A DNA stretch of 64,000 nucleotides from Ceratopteris richardii. Taxonomy: Eukaryota; Streptophyta; Polypodiopsida; Polypodiales; Pteridaceae. Position numbers and translations under genes: made by a program. Below are positions 52,661-64,000 of the stretch, piece by piece. The stretch is taken from NCBI GenBank assembly GCA_020310875.1, contig CM035407.1, positions 74,221,404 through 74,285,403 of the forward strand. Reading direction: 5' to 3'. The notes under the pieces were generated by a model, which was not told the origin of the DNA, ran no database searches, and worked only from the letters and a program-made list of their open reading frames with translations. How positions within the stretch are numbered: the first letter of the stretch is position 1; every line of letters starts with the position of its first letter.

Positions 52661-53185
52661 GATCTCTAGCACAAATAAAGCCTCTCACAATGTAAAAGAA
52701 CTACCATCAATAGTAGTGAGAAGGATCTTACCAACTCCCATAACAGGATAAGACGAGTTGTCGACGCATGTAACAATAATCCCTGTAAGATCTTGAGTGA
52801 AGAGAAGAAACTTTGCTGTGAGGTAATATGGTTGGTCGACGCACTATCAAAGTACCAAACATCTAAGACTACTGCAAACATGCATTGCTCATGAGAAGAT
52901 GGGTTGAAATTGCAAACAGTAGTAAACGCCCATTCTTCATCATCCACAAGATTAGTAGACTCTATTTTGGGTGTAGAGGCCTCTACAACAACCATTCTGG
53001 CCTCTTTCTTCTTTGCCTCTCTAGCAGCCAATTTTGGATAGCTCTTAGTGACATGATCAGTTGCTTTACAGTACTTGCGAAACAGTTTCTGCTTTTCTGA
53101 TTTCTTCTCATCTTTCTCTTCCTTCTTCAAATGTGCAACATTTGTAGATTTCTAGTTACTAGTAGAAGATCTCCATTTACCTTTG
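52661..53185 (-). pseudogene. Copia nucleocapsid and protease (copy A4)
   Basis: The minus-strand frame 52666-53130 reads MKKEEKDEKKSEKQKLFRKY, CKATDHVTKSYPKLAAREAK, then VWYFDSASTNHITSQQSFF, where the protease motif DSG is DSA. The zinc knuckle RKYCKATDHVTKSYPK has arginine and tyrosine at the first and last ligand positions. A frameshift follows the protease start. Confidence 0.8.
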
Positions 53186-53937
53186 CCCTTCTAACTAGCC
53201 AAGAAAGCTTGAACTACAAAATGCATAATAGAACTGTTCTGCCCAGACTTGTCTTCCTGCAACAAAATAAAAACTAACTCTTCAAATGTTAAGGCATTTG
53301 GATTGCCTTTCATCATCAAACGAAGAGTAGAAGCAGAACTCTGATATGAGTAAGGAAGATCGTTCAGAATAGTTTGCACAAGTGAACTATCAAGAAGGAA
53401 TTCATCTAGAGAAATCAGTTGTTCCTTCAAATCCTTGATCTTTGTTAGAAAATTGTCCATAGAATTACCTCCATTCATGTCCTCACTGTCCAACTATTTT
53501 CGGAGGTAAGCAACATGAGTCTCATTCCTAGCCTGGTACAATGTGGTAAGTGTATCCCAAGCATCCTTCGCTATTTTGTAAGAGCAAATGTGAGGAATAA
53601 TGGCACGTTTGACAGAAAAAGCTATCAATGCGTGTGCTTGAGCATCTCTGCCATCCCAACCAATTTTGTATGCAATAGGTGGAATAGAAACAATAGCATG
53701 AACAGGAATCTACAGAATATCACCATCCTTAACACCATCTGCATCAGGTTGAGTACCTGTTTTTGTAGTACCTATATTCACAGGTGTAATAGGATGTCTT
53801 TCAACACCCTACACAATATTCCATAGTCCTTTTGTGACCAATACATGACGCATCATTTAAACCCACAATGGGTAATTTGTACCATCCAAATTATCCTCAA
53901 TAGCCAACATACAAAATACATCACTACTTTCAGCCAT
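53186..53937 (-). pseudogene. Copia gag (copy A4)
   Basis: ATG at 53935-53937 starts MAESSDVFCMLAIEDNLDG, then NYPLWV, a stop, MMRHVLVTKGLWNIV, and GWDGRDAQAHALIAFSVKRA, DAWDTLTTLYQARNETHVAY. The second half (53191-53493) is open: MNGGNSMDNFLTKIKDLKEQ, LVQTILNDLPYSYQSSASTL and GNPNALTFEELVFILLQEDK, a UBN2-type gag. This copy is the best guide to the intact family A Gag. Confidence 0.85.
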
Positions 53938-54292
53938 GGCCACTGACTAAGATACCCTGATGGAGAAAAATGAATGTATTTGAAAAATTTGAATAGAACT
54001 ACCCAAATGAGTTCTACTAGACGTGTGGCAGACTTCAAGATGCTTATACTGGCGAAATGAAACCTGTATATATCTTTGGCAAAAAAAGACAAAATAGCCT
54101 GCACAAGTTCTATGATAATGCGTTTAGAGGCTGAAACAAGCTTAAATCGCGATTTCATCACTAAACAGCAAAGTTGTTTTGATCTATGAAACAACCTGAG
54201 CATGCTCACCAAATTTTGTGTGATTCTAAGACTGCAACCGTAAAGGTGTAGACGACACCCTAGATGAAGTGGTGACCTGCTCTGATACCAAT
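53938..54292 (-). other. 5' leader and primer-binding site (copy A4)
   Basis: The minus strand carries TGGTATCAGAGC at 54279-54290 next to the LTR. The leader matches those of copies A1 and A2 in patches, for example around 54040-54180. Confidence 0.8.
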
Positions 54293-54618
54293 TCTTGGAG
54301 TCAGAGGTCTGTGGAAGCACGTGAATAGCACAAGGAAAAAGAAGAAGGTTGGAACTCAACACACAATAGTGAATGTATTACCACTAGACTGTACAAAGAT
54401 AAGTAGCCCTTTAGGGCAATAGCCGTATACACAAGCCGGGTTAAAAAAACCTCCTAAAGAGGGAAAAAAGTGCCTCGGCAGTCCTAGAGTGTTCACATAC
54501 ATCACTACAAAGATAAGTAGCCCTTTAGGGCAATAGGCGTATACACAAGCCGGGTTAAAAGAACCTCCTAAAGAGGGAAAAAAGTGCTTCGGGAGTCCTA
54601 GAGTGTTCACATACATAT
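54293..54618 (-). repeat. 5' LTR of copy A4 with internal tandem duplication
   Basis: The LTR aligns with 9010-9240, but the block 54393-54506 (ACAAAGATAAGTAGCCC to CACATACATCACT) is repeated at 54507-54618. The second unit ends at CACATACAT, and the outer TGTTGATATAT end of the LTR is missing. Confidence 0.85.
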
Positions 54619-55050
54619 GATGGCATACTACAATAGAGTTGTATTCATGGGTGGTCATTATGTACAAACATTCGAGGATGCATTCAACTATGGATTTTTT
54701 GACAGAGACTTATAATTTTTTGTAGAATATCCTTATTGGTGAAAGCTTGATTTATAGACTATGAAGCAACATTCATAGAATACATTCATAGATATTTTAT
54801 TAATAGACCAACTATAGTTGTAGAGTGGAGGAAAGAACTTTTTGAAATGCTCAATGACTTAAATGTGAGAGAAAGAAAAATTCATGATTTTATCTCCCAG
54901 TTCTACCAAAGGAAGAAAAGATATTAGAAGACATAACAGTTTTCTTAAGGATGATAAAAGATTAGGAGGTGGCGAATGTTTGAATGAATTTCAATTTAGC
55001 TACAAAGAGTAAGTTTTTGCAAAGTAGAAAATAATTGTCTTTTTGATAGG
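54619..55050 (+). pseudogene. Possible Ty3/gypsy gag fragment
   Basis: A plus-strand stretch near 54771-54930 reads TFIEYIHRYFINRPTIVVEW, RKELFEMLNDLNVRERKIHD and FISQFYQRKKRY, with the W..EL...L.....R...F pattern of retrotransposon gag helices. Frames before and after are broken. Assignment is tentative. Confidence 0.35.
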
Positions 55051-55834
55051 ACAAAGTATCCCAAACTTTGTAAACATGAGGAGGAGTCTTCCTCATGATG
55101 ATATATATCACATACACTTTTTTTAGTGCTCTCTAGAGTGTAGATTACTAGTCTAGAAACATATTAGGACCAATTTGAAGTGTGAACATGGACACTTAAA
55201 ATAGTATAAAAGAAAAATGAAGACATTTTTCAAAGAGATTAATTCTTGAAGAATAATGGGATCTACAGAGCTCTTGGCAAAGTCTATTCTCGTCATCTTG
55301 TTGTTTAGTACTTTGAACTAGATTTTATGAGACTTTTTATGGATTTATGTTAGTTTTGAGTGGTTTTATGTGTATATAATAATTTCACTGTTCTATCTTC
55401 ATCTAAATGGCTAACGAAAGCAAAGTGTAATATGTTTTCTTTAGACTGTGTTGACTTGCAAGATTCACAATTCTCTCATCAAGGTGTTACAATAATAGAA
55501 ACTTGAAATTAATCCTACCTATGTTGTTTTTATGAAATAGAGCACACTTTAGGCACTAAAAATCACATGAAATGCTTATCCGTATCCGTATCTACACTCA
55601 AATGAAGATTCGTATCCAAAAACGATGAATTCTTTAAATGATGGGATGGAGTCGATTGACGAATATTTTATCTTTGTGTGTAAATCGTGGATCCATTGGT
55701 AAAGCAGGGGCTAGGATCTTAGTATAATTCGTAGATCGACAATTTAGTGTTTGAGGTTGTTAGTCTATTATGCTATGATGATTAAAGAGGACAAATCCAA
55801 AGTACAACAAACACAAAGACTCTAAATTATTCTA
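55051..55834. other. Unassigned sequence before LINE copy L1b
   Basis: No gene, LTR or array is recognised. Confidence 0.4.
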
Positions 55835-58090
55835 TTGAATTGAGTGTCATTTGCCTCTTCTTTGGTCATGGTGGTGGCCGATGGGTTGCGCACATGAATA
55901 GTGTGTAAATTTGTTGTGGATCCTATTAATATAAAGAAAATAGGAGAGAGGATAAAGCTTCATGAGTGAATGGAGAAGGACAGAAACTAGAGTTTTGGGT
56001 ACATTTGGTGGCAAAAAGCAAGATAATAAATGAATATAGGGATAGTGAACCTAATTTTCTTTGCAAATACATGAAGAAGAGGCAAAAGTATTGTTAGAGA
56101 ACTGTTAAATTTGGAAATGACACCTCTCTGAGGATTTTTGTCATGAGGACCTTGAACTTTTCTTGCCTAGTATTTAAGCAAGGGGCTAGAGCTTATGTCT
56201 ATAACTCAACATCTTCTATATATAGCTTCTTTTTATTTGGAAATGACACATGTGTAAGGACTTTTGTCATGACGATCTTCAACAATGGAAATCTTTCTTG
56301 CTAAGGATTGAAGCAACGGGCTAGAGCTGATGTCTATAACTCGGCATCTTTTGTTAATAGCTTCTTGGGTTTGATTCCCAATGCCCATAAGACAAAGAGA
56401 GCTAGAATATAGATGGCAAGTCACGCATGCATGTACAATATATTTCTTTTTTGATGTGGTTAGCTAGAGGGGGCACACCTATATTCACGATGAAGAGTGA
56501 AAAAATCCCACATATGAATTGCAAATCGGAGACTGAAAGCACTCAAACAATGTAGAAGCATGTTATTCTAGCATCTCAAATATGAGAGAACAGCTCCGTC
56601 CTATAAAATATATAAAGGGCCCAAAGAACATCTTAATAATTGAAGGTATATCTCTTGTGTGAACTCTATATATAAGAACTTTGTTTTACTTTTGCTAGAA
56701 GAGTTAGCCGTATCATGGATGAGATCCTTCGCCTTCACCAAAAGGGTTTTATTAAAGAGAGGTGCATTTCACATACCAATATGTCTCTATTGCAGGGTAT
56801 GAATTGTGGTAGAAAGCTAAAAAATATCTTCTTCTTCTTCTTTAATGGTGACTTTGATAAAGCTTATGATAGAGTAGAGGGGATTTCATCCTCAACTCTA
56901 TTCATGATGTAGTGTAGGTAGAAGTTTCATAACATTTTTTAGCATTCTTTTTGCTAGTTCTTACTCTAGAGTCTCCATCAATGGTTCTATTTCCAAGCCA
57001 TGTCAATGGATCTATTCAAAGTTATCCATATTCCTAATCCCCCTTGATTTAGAAATGGGTTTTGATGACAGTGGTATGTTCACTAATGCTGATGATACCT
57101 CTACTATCACTTTATCGGATTGTTTGAACAACCTTTTAGCTAGTGGTTCTAAAGTTAATGATACAGAGAACGTATTTTAAATCTCCTAATAATGTTCTCC
57201 CCTCTTGTATTATTGACAATCATTGTGATATTATTAAGGAACATGACATTTTTCAGACTTTTGGGGATACACATGGGATTTATATATAACTTTCAAACAA
57301 ATGTGGGAATTGGTCGTGAACATCAAGCACTCTGGCACATAGAGCTTTTGTTATCAATCATAACATCTTGTCCTTCTTGATGTTTTTTTACCTTACTAGA
57401 TGCTTACTAAAAATTGTCTTTTGCACGACATTGCTCTCCCTAGAAAATCCCTTTGGGATGGTAGTCCTCAAGTTAGGAGAGTTCTTGAAGTTTCATGGGT
57501 TATGTTTTTCTACCTAAGAGAGCATGGATATTAAATGGATACTTAGGGCTATTAAAACTGAGGATTTTTGGGTTTTCCTAGTAGAAACAAATATTTCTTT
57601 GTTTTACATTAAAGGCTAAAAAGCTTGCAAGAATCATGCTTTATGGGACATCATCCTCTCCCCCGAAACCCTGTCTCCTCGGCAGTTCCATTACTTGCAT
57701 GATGTGGCTTTCATTGATGCATGTCAAAAAATCATCATAAACCTATGCATCCTTTCGCTAATAATTTGAACTTTTATTTGCAAGAGTCTATGTGGACAAG
57801 CTAGTTATCCCTTTGGAATAGTTGTAACCTTGGAATTAGAGATCGTAAATGCAAGAAAGAAGGATTTAATGAGTGGAGCCACTTGTACCAAAATGGTGAG
57901 CTAGTTAGAAGGTGATCATATTCTTTCTTTGAGCACTCTTGCAAAGAGATTCTCTTGAATTGTAAGGCTATTCCCAAGGATAAGCTATTAGTCTAAAATA
58001 ACAGTAATAGAATGAGACTAACCGAAGTGTTCACCCAATACAAATAGCAGCGGGCACTCTTGACAAGATCCTCCTTAAACTAAATAGCAG
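55835..58090 (+). mobile_element. L1-like LINE, copy L1b
   Basis: An uninterrupted relative of the split LINE at 1540-9655. It aligns with 1540-2165 over 55835-56600, with 2890-4103 over 56640-57640, and with 9241-9655 over 57660-58080. A block of about 150 bp at 56100-56240 is repeated at 56241-56390, and 700 bp present in copy L1a (2166-2890) are absent. It gives the empty site for the family A insertion in L1a. Confidence 0.75.
56640..57340 (+). pseudogene. LINE reverse transcriptase (copy L1b)
   Basis: Landmarks in order: RVSRIMDEILRLHQKGFIKE near 56700-56760, ISHTNMSLLQGMNCGR, NGDFDKAYDRVEGI near 56845-56885 (the FDKAYDRV.W motif with W lost), and SSRVSING-like text near 56970. The ADDT box is visible as ADDTSTI near 57090-57110. 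Frames shift several times. Confidence 0.8.
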
Positions 58091-59984
58091 ATGGAGGATT
58101 TAGTGGTGTGCTGCGCGATGAAGGCATAGATTGTTATGTGTTTGGTCCTTTCACATCAGCATCAAACACGACATACTTTGGTGGCTGATCACACAATGGT
58201 TTGTGGAATGATAGTAGAGCAAAGAAGTTTAAAGTTGATGAAGGGTTGTGTGTATTCTAATACAAAGAGGAAGATTTACCCCTATTATAAGAGTATCAAA
58301 AACGTATCTTGAGACAATGCGACAAGATGGATATTGCCTTATTGTGTGTGGATAGCTCACATTCCATGTTTTCTTTCATGCATGGGATTAGCAACATCGG
58401 ACTCAAGGGTATTCAGTCCATCAAAGAAGCTCTTCATGGAGAAGTACAAGTTTCTTCTATGCCTAGACATCATCCGCCAAACCAATGGAGAGAGTCTCTT
58501 CTTTCTAATCTATTCAATAAAAACATTGGCCATGGTTTTTTCCTTAAGTTAGTCATGGTTTTTGTTAGATTGAGATCTTGTTGTAATCATTCTATCTAGA
58601 GATTCTCATTCTCCCATAGTCATTCCTTTGACATGAGTATTTTAGGTAATATTTGGTGTTTCCCTTAGTTGTTTTTCATTTATGAATACCAAAGTAATGT
58701 GGGATCTTGCCTACGTACATGCGTAACTTACCTTCATTAATTTAAACATCTTTCTTTGTTTGACTACAAAAACCTTTATCCATACACTAGTCATTGAATA
58801 GCCACTAGCATTAACTTTTCCCTAACAAATTTGTCCATTGAGGCCTCTTTAATCATGGAAGCATTGATACAAGAAGTCATAGAACTTATGAATGAGTTTT
58901 TGAAGTACCTTAAATTTTTTTCTTGCATCAAAACCAACACAAGAAGGTCATACACCTCTCCGAAAACACACAATATGAAAGCCAATGGGATTGTAGGCAT
59001 CTAATTTTGAGCCTTCTTAAAACATCAGTACCTCATTGGGAATGTTGATACATATCAATGCACCATTTGTTGCACTTCTTTGGGACATGCCCATGGCCCA
59101 CATCAGTAGTTCAAAATTGACATGATCATGAGGAGATTACGCGATACAATTTCCAAACATAGAATATTATAATATATGTAGAACCAAAATAGAGAACCTA
59201 AAAAGCTAATGCTTCCAAGTTGCAATAGGGTGAACTTGAAATGGCCAAAATTAAATCTTTTCGAATGTTGTGTCTTATATGCATGCTTCGAAAATTAAAT
59301 ATGGCACTAGGGATACACATGGTGAATCAATGATATGAGAGTTATAGACGGGGCTTAGCCTTAAAACATAAGAATCCTCAGGGTCTAAATTTCGTAGGAA
59401 GTATAACTTTTCATATGAAAGGTAAATAAAATGGCTAGATGTCATGTGACAAATTTTGGATAAAAATTTTATGTCAATAGACAATTTAAATTCACAGAAG
59501 ACAAGTAATAGGTGGTCGTTGCAAAATTTTAGATTTATAGTACATTGGACCAAATTTCAAATTATTTGATACATTGAACCTAAGTCAACCTCTCTCTCTC
59601 TCTCTCGTACACACACTTTTTGTCACAAATGGTAAGGATCTAGCATTTTTTTAGATTGCCATGGGCAATCCAACTCCAACAAATTAAACTTCTCATTTTT
59701 GTTTGTCTATTGAATTATAGGAACCTTGATAGAACAAGCATCACACAAATGTATCAACCTCTAACGGTCATGCTTTTTCTTATTCTTGTTGCATGTGCCA
59801 AGCTTGATGACCTGAATTGGATAGGGACAACAAACCTATATCCTTTTGCTTTGAATGCAATAGGATATCAATAAGATTCATGTATAGGATATCAATAGGA
59901 AAACATACCTATATCCGTCTACTTTCTAGATTCATGTATCCTAAAGTTTAGGCCGGAGCCTGCTTTATCTTTTGACCTTGCGAG
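58091..59984. other. Unassigned sequence between LINE and gypsy pol
   Basis: Short open frames at 58309-58599 have no recognisable domain. A (CT)n run lies near 59590. Some of this may be the upstream pol of the gypsy element, too decayed to read. Confidence 0.4.
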
Positions 59985-60720
59985 ATATGTGTTTTGTGTG
60001 AGACTAAGATTCTTACTTGAGCATATAGTGAGCAAAGAAAGTATTACGATTGAACCTATGAAGATTGAGTAGATTCTATAAGTAGAACCACCCAAAACGT
60101 TTAAACAATTAATGGGGTCCATCAACGAAGTAAATTCGCTTAGTAGGTTTTCAAAGTACCTTGCACATGTGTGTGCACCATTGACACACATAAAAAAGAA
60201 GAATGTCTTATTTGTATGGACTAAAGATCATGATAAGGTTTCAATCTCCTTAAAAAGTATGATGATAGTGGCACCTATATTAGTACATCATGATTGTTCA
60301 TTGACCTTTCATTTATTTGTAGATGATTCTCACATTGTTGTGGTAGGTGTCAATGCAAGAAGTTAAAAAATGTTGATGCAAACTTATCTATTATGCAAGA
60401 AGAGTGCTTAGTATCGCTGAGCGGACTATAAAGTAACAAAAAGAAACTTTCCTGGCATTGTGTCTAGCTAGTAAAAATTTAGGCACTACTTACTAGCAAA
60501 CAAGCTATTTATTCATGTTGACCATCAAAATCTTATTTATTTGGTGAAAAAGGTACAAATCTCTAGAATATTAGCAAGATGGGTCTCTCTTATGCTAGAC
60601 TTTGATTACACAAAAATTCGTAGGCCACATAGTGATCATGTCATTCTAGAATATCTAATTCAAGTGGAAATAGCTGCCCAGTAGTTTGATTATTTACTTG
60701 ATGCATTATTGTTCAAGGCA
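59985..60720 (+). pseudogene. Ty3/gypsy reverse transcriptase end and RNase H
   Basis: The plus-strand reading shows ITIEPMKIEQILQVEPPKTF near 60045-60100, QLMGSINEVNSLSRFSKYLA (the LG..N..RRFI motif), PLTHIKKKNVLFVWTKDHDK and VAPILVHHDCSLTFHLFVDD, the RNase H start with D.S. Next is YRADYKVTKRNFPGIVSS-like text (AE..Y...E.E.LA.V), FRHYLLANKLFIHVDHQNLI, YLVKKVQISRILARWVSLML and DFDY. The order reverse transcriptase before integrase marks Ty3/gypsy. Stops occur at 60364 and elsewhere. Confidence 0.85.
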
Positions 60721-61790
60721 CAAAAAAAAAATGTATACAAGATGCATGCTATGATGATATGGTGTAGTTTCTTACTACATGTATCTCTCCTGAGTATGAG
60801 AGGCCGAGAAGAGGAAGCACTTGGCATTCTAGTACAAAGAGTTTATGATTATTGTTGATGTAATTTACATGAGAGGTATTGATAAAGTTTTAAAGAAATG
60901 TATACTACGCTATGAAAGAAAAAGAGTGCTAGTTGAAGCCTATGAAGGACGTAAAATTGATACTTTTTAGAAGAAGTTATTACATGAAAGGTACTCGAAG
61001 TTGGGTTATGGTGGCCTATGTTGATTAACAATGCTATTAAGTTTGGTAGAAGCTATAGCATATGTCAAGGAGATGGAACACCAGTAGAAAGAGATCAGAT
61101 GCCACCTCAGACAGTGTTACCACTTGGTCCATTTATGGAATGGGGCTTGGATTTTGTTCGATCTATAAAACCAACAACAAGGAATACTAAACTTCATTGG
61201 ATGTTTCAAAAAAAATTCAATCACTTATTTTCCCTAGGCCAATGGGCGAGCCAAATCAACCAAAACAATTTTGATAAATACTTTTGAAAGATATTAGGGA
61301 AAAGCATAAGGAGGACTAGGATTGGAAGTTGGATTCAAGTTTATGGGCCTTTAGGAAAACTTACAAAAATGGAACAAGTATGACACCTTTTAAAAGGACT
61401 GATGGTCTTGAAGTTGTAGTTCTTATGTAATTCTCAATGTTAATCTTGGATATAGCTTTTCAATATGGATTTGGAGAAATATCGATAGATGAGAAGAGGC
61501 ACATGCAGTTACTACAACTATAAGGGGAAAGGTTATATACCTATATAGTAGAGGAAGTTCAAAAAAGAAGAGACGCATGGATATCAAGAAATATACACCA
61601 AACCGTTTTCCAAGGAAAAGAAAGGTTGTTGTTGTACGATTCAGAACGGGTAAAAGAGCAAGAAAATTTAAGTTAAGGTATATACCGCCATTTAGATTGT
61701 TGAACAGGTGCAGCCTTCAACATGTTTGCTTTAGGGTAATGAAGGAAGAAAATTTCCAAAACTTCTAAATGATGTTAGCTGAAAGGTTAC
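60721..61790 (+). pseudogene. Ty3/gypsy integrase
   Basis: The reading continues with LLHERYSKLGYGGL for the zinc region, SYSICQGDGTPVERDQMPPQ and EWGLDFVRSIKPTTRNTK near 61060-61185, which contains the first catalytic aspartate (WGLDF.G.I). The core after this is deleted. Text resumes with LDSSLWAFRKTYKNGTSMTP and FKRTDGLEVVV near 61330-61415, and the tail RRDAWISRNIHQTVFQGK with LLLYDSE near 61560-61650. No LTR was found downstream. Confidence 0.8.
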
Positions 61791-64000
61791 ATGCTAAAAC
61801 TATGATTCAATCTTGAAAGCTATTGCAAAGCACTTGTTTACCACAAATCAGTTATTTACTTCTTTGAAGTTGATTATTGCATGCTTCCTAGTTCCGTAAA
61901 GTGGCTTTTTTATGCAAAGCAATTTGGTACAATAATAGAGGTGGGATTTTTGGAGGAGTATCTTATTTCTAAGAAATTTGCTACTAACTTAAGCACAAAT
62001 ACTTACTACTAACGTGTTTAATGGAGTGCAGTGAGATCATGTAAATTAAGAGCCTATTCATTCCTTAGATTTTCGTAATCATCAATCATCATTCACATGA
62101 CTTGGAGTCGTCAGATCATAGTAAGAGTTTGCAATGAAGTGACTCATATCCATTATAGCATAAAACCCAAATCAAAGTAATCAATTCACTTGGAGATCCT
62201 TTTCTTATTTGTATTCAGATACCCAAGAGTTTCCTTCATGGTTTTCTCTATAGTTGCGACTCGTATCAATTAATAGTGAATACATTAATTTTATTAGATG
62301 ATGGCTTGCCACTAGAATTTTTATGATAATCCATTACTTGAGAATGATTCACCACCATTTTAACTATGGGGAAGCTCTAGCAAGAAGCCGTATAGCATTC
62401 CTCTAGGAAGTCAATAACACTAGTGATGGAAAAATTTCATAGTACTAGTCCTAAAAGCGTTGAACATGAAGTGGCGACTATTCCATACTAGATACATTTG
62501 TTTACTTATCATTTCAGCAAGATATTGCAATAGATAATATACAAATAGGGAAATGGTAGCCATATATCAAATTACTCAAGTTTATGTGTTTGACATGGGA
62601 TCATTGGAAAGATGGGAGAGGGTTGGGGTCAATAATCCATAAGGTCTAAGTAAATGAAGGAAAGTTATATGGTACAACAATAATCTCACAAGTGTTTAAC
62701 TACCTATTGATGATGATTCTATGTTTGGAAGATCCTCTAAGGTAGTTATGTTTCATGATTTTGGTACATCAATCCGAGAAAGAGGGTATTACATGTTGTC
62801 TCATATGAATGATACAATTTGGGCTACTCAAAATACATGGATCCTTTAAAGCCTTAGTAAATTAATAAAAATAGAAAAATTAATAAAAACGGAATATCTG
62901 TGAAGGGAAAAATATTCAATATTTCCTGAAATAGACTCGTGTTTAAAAGTTAATATAAATTCAACATTGTTCATATGGATGAAATCAAAATTATATGGGA
63001 GGCATAGGAAAGAGAAGGCTACAAAAATGGGTCCTCATATCTATGCATTGTATTAGCACGATGTCAATAGATCTTTCTTAAAATAGTTATCAATAACATT
63101 AGAAGATTTTTATCAATTAGGGTTCTTTCAAACTTGTAGACCATACACCTCCATCAAAAGTCAAGGTGACATGATCTGAGGAAGTGGCTATTGAGAGACA
63201 CATCTGGTGTATCTATGTGAATTTCAACCACCTAGTTTGGGGTGCACCTAACACCTGTGATTTTGTTCATGAAGAAACTAATCATCGTTAAGCAAAAAAG
63301 AGGAGTCCATTGATGTTTTAACAGCAAAATCAATCAGCATTTTAGATGGCACTAACACAATACTAAGCACTTTACTAAGACAATTACAAGCAGTCTTTGT
63401 TAAGGAGGATAGTATTAATAAGGACTTAATGAAAAATATTGAAATTTTAAATTGAGAAATTTCTTACGTGAAGGAAAAATGTTTGTGTGGTAAATTTTCG
63501 AGTAAAAGACACCTGAGGGAATGACTAACATATTATTGGAAGATAATAAAGCTTTAGTGGATTGGGTAACTTTATTGAAAGGCAATGCTGATTATAAGAC
63601 AAAACTCGTAAAATCATTGTAGAGATTTAATAAAGGAGGCTAACTCTTTGACTACCAAAATCCAAATATTTCTACATAAATATGCATAGACTTGAGTAGA
63701 TAGTAGCTTGTTGCAGAGAAAAGTAAATGATTGCAAAGACTTGGAAGAGAAAGTTGTTCACTTATTATTTACTCTAGAGTTGGAAATGTCTTTGATGCTA
63801 GAAAGAAATATAGAAAAAAATGAGAAGTGCTTTGGTTGAGGAACAAGAGAAATTTTGAGATCAAGTAATAGAGAAGATAGGAGCTATGATATCTCACACT
63901 AATACATTTTTTGACAACAAGGAAATGGAGAACCAATATCCGAGCAAAAGGAAGTATACACTAACAAAGTACATCTTTGTTGGAAGATCAAACAATAATG
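61791..64000. other. Unassigned AT-rich sequence downstream of gypsy pol
   Basis: No LTR, gene or array is recognised. Around 63330-63480 a plus-strand stretch reads KSISILDGTNTILSTLLRQL and INKDLMKNIEILN, leucine-rich and possibly coiled coil, and similar charged text continues in broken frames to the window end. It may be another gag-like remnant; this is not supported enough to name. Confidence 0.4.

Larger units (their letters stand above)
46294..54618 (-). mobile_element. Ty1/copia family A, copy A4, with two insertions
   Basis: The fullest family A element, minus strand. In transcription order: 5' LTR (54293-54618, with internal duplication), primer site (54279-54290), gag (53190-53937), nucleocapsid and protease (52666-53130), integrase start (51976-52660), an insertion (50825-51972) carrying a phosphofructokinase exon, integrase tail and reverse transcriptase (49409-50824), an insertion flanked by AGCGT (47262-49403), RNase H (46590-47256), polypurine tract and 3' LTR (46294-46524). 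Without the insertions it would be about 5 kb. Confidence 0.85.

Noticed and set aside
1187-55834. Segmental duplication explaining why family A and a LINE are neighbours twice (near 1.2-1.5 kb and 54.6-55.8 kb)
   Set aside because: The spacers 1187-1539 and 54619-55834 show no visible similarity and the distances differ, so chance or separate insertions are more likely.
1-64000. CRISPR arrays, bacterial operons, tRNA or rRNA genes
   Set aside because: No regularly spaced repeat-spacer pattern, ribosome-binding sites, tRNA boxes or rRNA sequence were seen; all coding signals are eukaryotic transposable elements or the captured exon.

Overview
The window looks like nuclear DNA of a vascular plant that holds almost nothing but decayed transposable elements. 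Signs of this are Ty1/copia polyproteins with the plant-type primer-binding site TGGTATCAGAGC, Ty3/gypsy gag and pol remnants, an L1-like LINE, an En/Spm (CACTA) TNP2 transposase with a plant-like intron, blocks of the plant telomere motif CCCTAAA, and one exon-sized piece of a plant phosphofructokinase gene. I found no intact host gene, tRNA, rRNA or CRISPR array. The species cannot be fixed from the sequence; the high AT content and old, stop-riddled elements fit a large, slowly purged plant genome.

Layout: 1-1186 is the 5' end of a copia element (family A, minus strand). 1540-4103 and 9241-9655 are two halves of a LINE split by a second family A element (4104-9240). 9660-14848 is a plus-strand copia element (family B) that abuts a truncated third copia type (family E, minus, 14849-16614). 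About 17.1-26.1 kb is a large non-autonomous LTR element: long LTRs, a CCHC gag-like reading frame, no pol, a GAT microsatellite, tandem covarying hairpins and a polypurine tract. 26.1-27.8 kb is a family A 3' fragment; 28.9-31.0 kb is the 3' half of a family D copia with a 1036-bp LTR. A gypsy gag remnant (31.7-32.9 kb) is followed by CACTA transposase (33.1-34.9 kb, minus), AT-rich tandem repeats with telomere-like blocks (34.9-37.0 kb), and about 760 bp of alternating purine-pyrimidine repeat.

38.2-43.35 kb is a mosaic of copia pieces: a chimera with two protease regions, two back-to-back 5' LTR fragments, and a family D element with an inverted gag-pro segment. 45.0-46.0 kb holds a stop-riddled coiled-coil reading frame of unknown origin. 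46.3-54.6 kb is the fullest family A element; it carries a 2.14-kb insertion flanked by AGCGT (candidate solo LTR) and a 1.15-kb insertion containing an open 86-codon phosphofructokinase exon. 55.8-58.1 kb is a second LINE copy, and 60.0-61.8 kb is gypsy RT/RNase H/integrase. The rest is unassigned AT-rich sequence.

No genes here work together in a pathway. The biology is layered insertion, truncation, template-switch chimeras and gene-fragment capture. The most unusual signals are the structured repeats of the 17-26 kb element and the captured phosphofructokinase exon.
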